A model generated the notes under the pieces. It worked only from the letters and a program-made list of their open reading frames with translations. It made no database searches and was not told where the DNA came from. 64,000 nt of DNA from Ophthalmolycus amberensis (taxonomy: Eukaryota > Chordata > Actinopteri > Perciformes > Zoarcidae). Positions 26,401-34,795 of the stretch are shown one piece after another. The first letter of the stretch is position 1. Every line of letters starts with the position of its first letter. The DNA lies in NCBI GenBank assembly GCA_024529925.1, contig JAFEUB010001198.1, forward strand, positions 62,001 to 126,000, given 5' to 3'. The position numbers were made by a program, and so were the translations under genes.

Positions 26401-29400
26401 GCATGTTAGTTGTTATCCGCTCGCTTGCATAGCATTAACTGTCCGTTTTTCTTGTTTATATCCAGGTATAGAATAATTCGAGACCCTGCCGGATGGCTGA
26501 ATGTGTCAGACATGGGCCTGATTAAAGTACGAAAGGGCATGGATAGAGAGGCCCTCTTCGTCAAGGACAACAAATACACAGTACTCATTGGTGCATTTGA
26601 CAATGGTAGGTAGGAGGCAAGACTTGTACACGGTCATCTAGTTTTCTGCACTGCTTTAGGGGCCAAACTAAATATGTACGTTATCTCACTGACGTTTTAG
26701 CTTCCCTAGAATTGAGTTGTTCTCCTGATGTGTGTGTCTGCCACCTCACCAGATGATGTCCCAGCCACAGGAACTGGTACACTAATAATCCAGCTTGAAG
26801 ATGTCAATGACAATGCACCCACCATTGAGGAACGTTCAATCAAGGTGCGTCTCCTTTCCCAAAACAATTTTTAATGCAGATGAGATTTGAATTCACATGT
26901 TTTGGGTACAGAACTTGGAATCTGTGATGGGTGTGATTTAGGCAGTGCTGGGTTTGAAGAGCAGATGGGGGCTATATATGGACAGAGGGGACTGAGGAAA
27001 ATTGGTGATGTACACAAACAGCTTCTGTTTCAATAGATGAAGGAAAAATTCATCCTACCAAGAAAATGGTTTTTAAATATTTGCAAAGGCTTGATTTCTT
27101 CTTTCTATGATTTCTTAATTCCTGGTTCCCAAGTGTCCTCAGAGGGAATATTAGAAGCATGGAGGAAGGACTTGAATAAGGAAATAACATTGTAGGATTG
27201 GAACATCCTATTGGTTTGTGAAGATGCACAGAAATGATCTCTAAATACTCGTCCGAAAATATTGCAAAATAATTCACTTGTGCATATAGAAATAACACCA
27301 GTACAATTACACCATTTTGGCGATGTATGTAATGAATGTGAAGGGACCTTGTATCATTGTATTTGGAATATAGGAAAAAATATTTTTATGAAAAAGTAAA
27401 AGATGGACACAATCATCCCTATAGAGGTCCCTCTGGTACCTAAGATTTACATTTTGAACCTCAACCCTTCAAACATAAAACTGAAGAAAAAGGAACATAC
27501 GCTTAGTGTATCTTGCAAGAAAGCATAATGACCAAAAATAGATTATCATCATGGCATCCTGTATAAATCAGCCTACTATCACCTGACGAATATATCAAGG
27601 ATTAGAGGATTTATGTCTCAACAGGATTTGGAAAAACTTGTCCATGCATTTCTCTTCAGTGGACTAGACTACTGTAACGGTGTGTTTACAGGTCTCTGTA
27701 AAACGTCAGTCAGAACGCTGCAGCTCGAGTCCTCCCTAAGACCAGGAGGGTGGATCACATCACTCTAGTTCTGAGGTCTTTGCACTGGCTTCCTGTCCAA
27801 CAAAGAATTGACTTTAAAATCCTGCTGATGGTTTTGGGCCAAAATCGGTGGTGTATAGTAACGAAGTAGAAATACTTCGTTACTGTACTTAAGTCGTATT
27901 TTTGGATATCTGTACTTTACTTTACTATTTATATTTCTGTTTACTTTTACTTCACTACATTTTGCAAAGAAAACTGATACTTTTACTCCGATACATTTCC
28001 CCTGAAACCTTCGTTACTCGCTACAAAATCAAATCTATCTTTCGAAAAAAAATGAAACATGAGACCAGCGTCGGGGACTGTGGTGGAACACAGACGGCAA
28101 GCAAGCAGGTTTGGTGAATCAGTGGTCCTAGCTTGCAAGTTAAATCATTGGTTAATCACGTTAATGATTAACCAATTAACCAATTGGTTACGTTAAGTTT
28201 TCTAAAAAAAATAAAAAAAAATAAAAAAAATAAAAAAAGGATGGGGCGACCGTGGCACACTGGTTTAAGAGTTCGTCTGGGGACCAGAAGGTCCACAGTT
28301 CGATCCCCGACTGGGACGTGTCACGTGTCGAAGTGTACCTGAGCAATACACTGAACCCCTAACGGCTCCCCGGGCGCCTGTCATTGGCAGCCCACTGCTC
28401 CCTATACAGGGATGGGTCAAATGCAGAGACAAATTTCCCCCTTAAAGGGATAAAGATAGTATACATTCTATTCTATTCTATTCTATTCTAATGCACAATT
28501 GCAAACAAGTGCTCTCAAAGTGTTTTGATTCCCGTGACGCCCAGGATGCTATATGCTATAGCTAGCGAGCGACAACATGAGTAGAATTCCACACAGGACG
28601 GGTGGGATGAGGAGAGGTGGATGGCTCAAACAAACACTGGTGTTTCCTCCAGGAGGCCGCAGTTTGTGCCGTGTGTGAAACGAGAAGCCAATGTTGATTT
28701 ATTTGTGACGTGAATTCCGTACTTAAGCAACGCCACTTCCGTAGATATTTTAATGCAAACCACGATCTTTTCCTAAACCTAACTAAGTAGTTTCATCGCC
28801 TAAACCTTAGTTGTTTCCTGTGAAGATGGAAGTTTATTTTGAAAAGACAGTATGCATGTAACAAGCCAAAACAGACTCATGTTGCTGGACTTTTGCAGGA
28901 AAAACGCACGAAAAATGAGGAGTAACATTTCGTAAGATATCAATAAAATGGGGATGAATTTATATCATTGTATAAAGAGTGACATGAGAAGATCAATCTC
29001 ATGTCTGTAAGTTAAATCAGCTATAATCACTCTTTTAAAGTGATTAGAGACTCGTCTAAAACATTTAAAAAAGGAATAACTTCAATAGAATCATTCTATA
29101 CACTGTAGCTTCTTTACATTCTAATAGAATGTAAAGAAGTTACATTCTTATACAATGTAACTTCTTTACATTCTAATACAATGTAAAGAAGTTACATTCT
29201 TATACAATGTAACTTCTTTACATTCTAATACAATGTAAAGAAGTTACATTCTTATACAATGTAACTTCTTTACATTCTAATACAATGTAAAGAAGTTACA
29301 TTCTTATACAATGTAACTTCTTTACATTCTTATACAATGTAACTTCTTTACATTCTAATACAATGTAAAGAAGTTACATTCTTATACAATGTAACTTCTT

Positions 29401-31216
29401 TACATTCTAATACAATGTAACTTCTTTACATGCTAATAGAATTGTCTTTTGAAGATGAACAGGACATTTTTCAGTTTCAAGTAATGACTGGGTTGTTACT
29501 TACGGTGCTGCTTTAGTATTGATCATGTTTTGATATTTGAGTCATTTTGTGGATGATCAGATGGAGTTATGATGGTAGCAGTCGCCCAATTGCAGATTCA
29601 GCTTGAGCAAAACCTTTGCCTATTGTGTTCAAATCAGGCCCATAGGAGTTTACAAGGCAGGTGTCCTTTCTCTAAACACTGACCTGATGCATAAAGTGGA
29701 TATGTTTTGCTGAACATAATATTATGCATTTGCCCTCTACATCCTCTAGTCGGAATGAGCATACTTATAAACGCACTGTTACAACTCCTTCATAGTGTCA
29801 TATTGCTTTTCGGAGAATTATGATGATAAGTTCATAGTAGATGCAAAAGTATACTTATGTACAATATATTATGTTGAACATTGTTGCTCCTGGATGGATC
29901 ACAGCCAACCCAATTATTTTCAACACAGCTCCATGTCCTTGGTCATGGTGGCCACTGCACTTAAAAGAATAAACTTCATAATTCTCAAAATTCTGACCCT
30001 TTGCTTTTTTATTAACAGCATTTACTTGTACTTTTACTTTCAATACTTAAGTACATTTAATATCAGAAAATTACTTTTGATACTTAAGAACAATAAATAT
30101 CAGATACTTTAAGACTTTTACTCAAGTAGTATTCTAATAGGTGACTTTTACTTTTACTGGAGTCATTTTCCAGTAAGGTATCTTTACTTTTACTCAAGTA
30201 TGGCTTTTGGGTACTTTATACACCACTGGCCAAAATACATGTCTGATCTGCTGCTACCTTATGAAAGGTTTGGGGAAGTGAGGTGGGAGGAGAGGGAACC
30301 TTGTTTGTCCTTGTCATTTGTACTTCTTAATGAAAACTAATAAACATTGTCACGATCTCACAAAAAGTTTTGCAGTAACATGAGCAAATAAAGACAGTCT
30401 TTCTCTCATTGTGTTTCCTCAGGTGTGTCACAAGGAATCGGCTCCTCAGCTGCTGTCTGTGACGGATAAAGATGGACCGGGCTTTGCTGCTCCATACAGC
30501 GTCTCATTACAGGGCACGTCGAAGACTAACTGGACTGCTAGGATGAACGACTCAAGTATGTACACTATTAATACACAATAAATACAAGGTTTTTTACACA
30601 TGGTAAGCCACAAACTTGTAACCAGCCAATCAAATAGCCATTACCAGGAGAAACTTGTAGGTCAGTCCTGTCTGCAGAAAAAACAACTAATTAAATCAAG
30701 AAAATATTTTAACTGTTTAGGAGCTGAAAATTGTCCTCAGATTAGCCGGCGCCAAAAAGATCAAAGTTCATATAACCGGTAGTTCCTTCCATGGCAGTGT
30801 ACTCAGTCAGATGCTTCAGTTGAGGTATAAGTTTAGAAAGTGTTTGCTGAGATTTGGATGGTTTATTGGGGCACATAATCGGTGTCTGAAGAGAACTCAT
30901 TGAAAGGAGCCCCTCATGCAACACTTTTCCAAATAATATAAGACAAAATGAGAAACTCAACTGGTCAGTGGCTATGAAGTCAATTTTCCTCTCTGTTTCA
31001 GGAACCGGCATCATCCTGAATTTAGCCACTGAGCTAGAAAGTGGAGAGTACACTGTGGTCCTCAGGGTTTCAGACAACCACGGCGAGGCGCAGGAGAGCA
31101 CCGTCCAGGCCACAGTTTGTGACTGCACCGGGGAAGAAGTGATCTGCAAAGGGCGTGTGGCAGGTGGCACTGAACTGCCTGTAATAATACTGGGAGTCAT
31201 TTCTACATATATTTAG
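14468..31216 (+). CDS. Type I classical cadherin, cdh1-like, ending without transmembrane or cytoplasmic domain
   Basis: Calcium-dependent adhesion protein of the E-cadherin group. Exons: 14468-14518, 16667-16781, 18502-18590, 19039-19251, 19850-19972, 20463-20618, 21635-21779, 22857-23029, 23828-23956, 24328-24513, 25534-25778, 26466-26605, 26753-26844, 30423-30555, 31002-31216. All have AG/GT borders and join in frame (2205 nt, 734 residues). Residues 1-17 are signal-like. A prodomain with a His cluster (118-145) ends at the furin site RRKR (171-174), and the mature chain starts DWVIP. EC1 has HAV at 253-255. EC boundaries carry DQNDNKP, DSNDNAP, DINEAP and DVNDNAP. EC5 keeps CDC and a further Cys. 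The frame then ends LPVIILGVISTYI-stop, where family members have a membrane helix and catenin-binding tail. No such exons precede fam98a. Paralogue identity (cdh1 versus a fish-specific duplicate) is unsettled. Confidence 0.9.
14859..14930. repeat. Perfect 30-bp foldback with 12-base loop
   Basis: Bases 14859-14888 (ggacttgtgaacttttggag and ten more) are the exact reverse complement of 14901-14930. The loop is 14889-14900. It lies just inside the left end of the element at 14827-15823, so a transposon subterminal structure is the simplest reading. Confidence 0.9.
15257..15383. repeat. Two-unit tandem duplication
   Basis: The segment starting gccgagatcaggctgttcta (15257-15322) is repeated at 15323-15383 with a few changes and a short deletion. 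It is GC-rich compared with its surroundings and lies inside the transposon in cadherin intron 1. Confidence 0.85.
19039..19251 (+). CDS. Cadherin exon 4: histidine-rich prodomain segment
   Basis: This exon encodes prodomain residues 86-156. Residues 118-145 contain 17 histidines in 28 positions, in clusters such as HHGHHHGNHHH. Such spacing could bind zinc or copper, but that is inference. The exon ends at a GTACTG donor and joins in phase 0 to the exon holding the furin site. Together with the preceding 89-base exon it covers what I recall as a single 224-base exon in human CDH1. Confidence 0.88.
19629..19646. repeat. (AT)n microsatellite
   Basis: A short run of AT dinucleotides lies in the intron between cadherin exons 4 and 5. 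Confidence 0.75.
24646..25433 (+). mobile_element. Non-autonomous hAT element, 788 bp, in a cadherin intron
   Basis: The ends are cagtggcggctggt and accagccgccactg. A perfect 8-bp target duplication, GTTATGTA, is at 24638-24645 and 25434-25441. The element lies between the cadherin exons ending at 24513 and starting at 25534. It contains a short cluster of gacggagaggacgagca-type tandem units near 25170-25240 and an A/T-rich tract. No transposase is visible. The element at 59416-60610 is a longer copy of the same family in the opposite orientation. Confidence 0.95.
28241..28490 (+). mobile_element. tRNA-derived SINE
   Basis: The tRNA-like head has an A-box-like gtggcacactggttt (near 28252) and a B-box GTTCGATCC at 28298-28306. 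A tRNA-unrelated body follows (cctaacggctccccgggcgc), and then an (ATTCT)n tail at about 28464-28490. A fragment of the same body lies at 39627-39755. This is a mobile copy, not a tRNA gene: there is no tRNA 3' half and no acceptor stem. Confidence 0.85.
29102..29440. repeat. Palindromic minisatellite, 13 alternating 26-bp half-units
   Basis: The core aatgtaacttctttacatt alternates with its exact reverse complement aatgtaaagaagttacatt, separated by seven-base spacers (cttatac, ctaatac). The 339 bases hold about 13 half-units of 26. One pair of adjacent half-units near 29320 has the same orientation, breaking strict alternation. Single strands can fold into long hairpins. It lies inside the nested hAT element. 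Confidence 0.93.
31002..31216 (+). CDS. Last cadherin exon: EC5 end and premature end of the chain
   Basis: The exon joins in phase to 30423-30555 and encodes residues 664-734, including CDC and the next conserved Cys of membrane-proximal EC5. Homology to cadherins continues to LPVI-LGV, the start of the membrane helix in relatives. It then ends ISTYI and stop. In human CDH1 the corresponding exon is, as I recall, 228 bases. The break is therefore near its 3' end. The duplicated block starts 46 bases further on. Confidence 0.85.
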
Positions 31217-31262
31217 TCCATCCTCTGCTCCTCCATCACGGTCTGGCACGCTGCAGCCACTG

Positions 31263-34200
31263 GTTTTCCATTGTTCTTTTGTTAGGAGACAAAATTATAT
31301 TGTATAACGTCTTTCCAACATGTTTTATTTCAAAACAAATGTGGTCACTAATAATTCTGCTGAATGTAGCTTTAATTGTATCCATTGTTTATGTACTACA
31401 GCTGGCTGAACCGTATTGCTTGGTTTGCTTGTTGGTGCTGGGAGGTCAAAAAGTGAATCCTAACATAACTGTTAAGAATGTTGTGACATTTATTTTGGTG
31501 AGGGAAATGATACTGACTGTTTGAACCAGTAAAAAAAAAAAAGGACACTGACATCTCTTATTTCACAACGTTAATATAAAACACACTTCTTTCGTGTGAA
31601 ATGCGATGAAATCACATTTACCTTGACAGCTTCGTATTGGTAAATTACCTTGTTCTGCTTGCATTGTGAATGCAGCAGAATTTAAATTTTGTTATTGGAT
31701 GTTTCTTAATGTTGCGGTTAATTGCTCTTCTTCAGTCCACTGGCATTTACCTTTTGACTTTTTAGCAAAGAACCAGATATTTTATAGCACAGTTGTTCAT
31801 CTTAAGAACTGATGATTTAGAGTTTAATGTTCACATGATACAGCATTTCATGGTAACCTAACAGCCACTATGAGATCATGAACGGTACCTTAACTTCCTG
31901 GATGCCTGTCAAAAGTCCTCCCTTTCCAGTCTCTATGGCTGTGGAGTAGTCGAGGCAGATGATGAGGGGCCCTGAGTCCGGGAAGCAATAGAGGCAGAAG
32001 ATGAGGGGCCCTGAGTCCGTGGAGCAATAGAGGCAGAAGATGAAGGGCCCTGAGTCCGCGAAGCAATAGAGGCAGAAGATGAGGGGCCCTGAGTCCGCGA
32101 AGCAATAGAGGCAGAAGATGAGGGGCCCTGAGTCCGCGAAGCAATAGAGGCAGAAGATGAGGGGCCCTCAGTCCGTGGAGCAATAGAGGCAGAAGATGAG
32201 GGGCCCTGAGTCCGCGGAGCAGTCGAGGCAGAAGATGATGGGCCCTGAGTCCGCGAAGCAATAGAGGCAGAAGATGAGGGGCCCTGAGTCCGCGAAGCTG
32301 TAGAGGCAGAAGATGAGGGGCCCTGAGTCCGCGGAGCAGTCGAGGCAGAAGATGATGGGCCCTGAGTCTGTGGAGCAATAGAGGCAGAAGATGAAGGCCC
32401 CTGAGTCCGCAAAGCAATAGAGGCAGAAGATGAGGGGCCCTGAGTCCGCGGAGCAGTCGAGGCAGAAGATGAGGGGCCCTGAGCCCGTGGAAGTTTAATC
32501 AACTTCCCTGAACCAACACTTGAATAAACTTTGTCATAATCATTAGGTTCTAACAATTGTAAAATGCACAAATAGACCAATCCAGATTTATTTGACTTGC
32601 TCCATTGACGTGAAAGAGACCGAGAACGAGGCTGGACCGAGGCCTTGAAGGCGTGGTTAAAGGAAACCCTTGCTTTATGGGCCCCATGGATGTGGAAGAT
32701 CGCCGGAAGAGCCGTGTCATTTAATACTCTGAAGTCTTTCGTATGAATGGGGCCCTGCCTCCTACGCTGCATTCAGTGCTCTTTATACATCCATGTGTTA
32801 CACTGGTTACAGAAAATGTGAGCTCGTGGCCAGCGGCAGCACTGGGTCCCTGCTCCCCACCGCCACAGCCGGGAGGAGAGCAGACTGCTGCTCGAGAGCT
32901 AGGAGCTAGCCCTTTGTCTCCTCCCAGCGAAGAGGTCTCCCAGGGGTGGGGAGTGAGACGGAGGGACCGTGGGGTCTTGTCTAATTTGTGCTCTGTTAAA
33001 TATAAAATTCATAATATTCAGTGCCCCATAACACTATTTCCCACGCTACTGTAGCTTTTGTGTTTGTCAGGGCTGAGTTAAGGATTTCGTCGTACGTAAG
33101 TGGGCGTGGTTTCATCTCTCAGCTCCTGTGGGGAGTTGAATGGGTCAAACAAACACAAGAGGCTGCTTTTCATGTTTCGTGCAAAACTTTAAGTAAACAT
33201 TGACCTTTTGTTTCATTAGTGGTTAGTGACATGCTGACCTCGGGAGTCGTTAGTCAGTCAAGTTAACATCAACCACTGCTCCGAAACCTATTAAGTTGTT
33301 CCAGTGAAGACGAAAGTTTATTTTGAAAAGACACTATACATTTAGTGAGTGGAAACTGACACACCTTACCTGATTAAACTGGCACTAGAGGGTAGAGCCT
33401 CATAGTTTGAAACTTAGAGACACTGAGAAAGCGTTGGTATTTGACGAGTTAGGAGTGAGAATGTGTTGGTTTCTTGCACATAACCCATCTTAAAAACTGA
33501 AAGCAGCCATTTCCACCATACTCTGCCTTCTTTGTCATGAAGTTTCAACACTTTCAGCACTATTTGTACTCAAACAAGAGACAACCGTCATCTTAACTTC
33601 ATGCATGACATTAGCAGTCAATGACTAGATTAGACTCTATGGCTTTTCTTGGCGTAGATCCATCTTTAGTTGTTCCAAGCAACACAAAGCACTGAAAGAA
33701 TAAACTCCAACAGGCACTCTTTGCTATAAGACCTTAAGATATAGCCTCGGAGACAAAGTAACAATCCACTAAGAGTTCATACAGGGATTCTGGTTAACAT
33801 CACACCTCAACTTCAAATCACTTCCTTCAATGTTCTTTAAAGGAACTGAAAGTGGAAGTGCATCTCTTAATGACATTTTAAAATCAAACACAGCTCACAT
33901 ACCTGAAGAGGTCAATAAAAAACAAGTGTCAGTCAGTGTTTGAGTTATGGTAGTAATAATAATAATCAAACCTGGAAATGTGCGAGAGAAACCATTACAT
34001 TCAACCCAGTCAGAAATACATTCCAGCTAAAGCAGAGCTAGCACTGAAGGTCAACTCTAAAGGGCACATTATGAAGAAGTAAGTTGGTATTTAATACAGA
34101 ATGACACCCCAACTTTACTTTCTTCATAGAATGGCACTTAAATTGAATTGTAGCTTTTAATATTCCCCCCTCCCCTGAAATCGGTCAGCTAATCATTCTG

Positions 34201-34603
34201 TCTCTTTTGGGAAAATCCAAAAAATGTAGTTCCTTTTTTCCACCTCGACCTGTACGCACTAAGCAGTGAGTTGTTAAAAGTGGTCTGAAAAGTCCAGGGC
34301 TGTTCGTAAACATTTGGGGCTGTAGTCTTGTGATACACACTTGTGTCAGTCCAAAAGAAGCCGGTCCACCTGGAAAGTGCCCAGTATGTCAGATGGCCAG
34401 TTCAGCCCTGAGTTCAATTGTCAGACCTACCCTTCACCATCTCTAAGTTACTGTCTAAATGAATGCTGCGATTATTTATTTTTTATAGCTACATGGTCAA
34501 GTTTCTTATGGGAAATTGAAATGAAACAGTTCTACTAAATTAGAACAATTGCACAATTTTTTGATGATCAAATTTTCCTTTTGGTTATTTATTGGACAAA
34601 TAT
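31263..34603 (+). repeat. Large direct repeat, copy 2 (3.34 kb), between the cadherin and fam98a
   Basis: This copy matches 10842-14194 in the same orientation, with few point differences. It carries a shorter minisatellite (31949-32490) and about 440 bases absent from copy 1 (34030-34472). It begins 46 bases after the cadherin stop and ends about 190 bases before the fam98a start codon. In this copy the minus-strand Ser/Ala frame is open for 279 residues (31933-32772), with a non-repetitive N-terminal part that I do not recognise. Confidence 0.93.
31949..32490. repeat. 39-bp minisatellite, about 14 units
   Basis: This array has the same unit as at 11533-12503 but is 429 bases, exactly 11 units, shorter. 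Unit variants (gaagcaatag, gagcagtcg, gaagctgtag) are interspersed, so the two arrays differ by gain or loss of whole units. Confidence 0.93.
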
Positions 34604-34795
34604 ACAAATTTAAGCAACACATTAGAATACATCGTGGCTCCGGTAGGGGCGCTAGGGCATCGGTAAGCTGTTTACAAGCCGCCAATGAATCCAAAGAGTA
34701 AGTAGAAGAAGTTAAACGTGTATCAGCTGAGCTGGCTGATGTGAAAACTATATTTCATTGTACGTGATTTTAGAGCACAACTATAGATTATTGGG

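Larger units (their letters stand above)
27846..30228. mobile_element. hAT-type element, 2.38 kb, nested in a LINE in a cadherin intron
   Basis: The ends cggtggtgtata and tatacaccactg are inverted repeats with one mismatch. A perfect 8-bp target duplication, GCCAAAAT, is at 27838-27845 and 30229-30236. Both ends run into the familiar fish acttaagtac/actcaagta repeat sequence. Inside are a SINE (28241-28490), a fragment of the interspersed family also found in the large direct repeat (28530-28890) and a palindromic minisatellite (29102-29440). No transposase is seen. The element sits in the intron that splits the exon pair 26753-26844 and 30423-30555. Confidence 0.93.
27574..30276 (+). mobile_element. 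LINE reverse transcriptase C-terminal fragment split by a hAT insertion
   Basis: Bases 27574-27845 read in frame YHLTNISRIRGFMSQQDLEK, then SGLDYCNGVFTGL, typical of the end of CR1/L2-type fish LINE reverse transcriptases, before a frameshift near 27735. After the hAT element at 27846-30228 the reading resumes as ..KYMSDLLLPYE. Removing the element and one copy of its target duplication joins both parts of the LINE. The fragment is dead. Confidence 0.8.

Noticed and set aside
28241..28320. A tRNA gene
   Set aside because: A- and B-box motifs are present, but there is no acceptor stem or tRNA 3' half, and the sequence continues into a SINE body and tail.
29102..29440. CRISPR-like array of regular repeats
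   Set aside because: The spacers are identical seven-mers and the repeats alternate in orientation; this is a palindromic minisatellite in vertebrate DNA.
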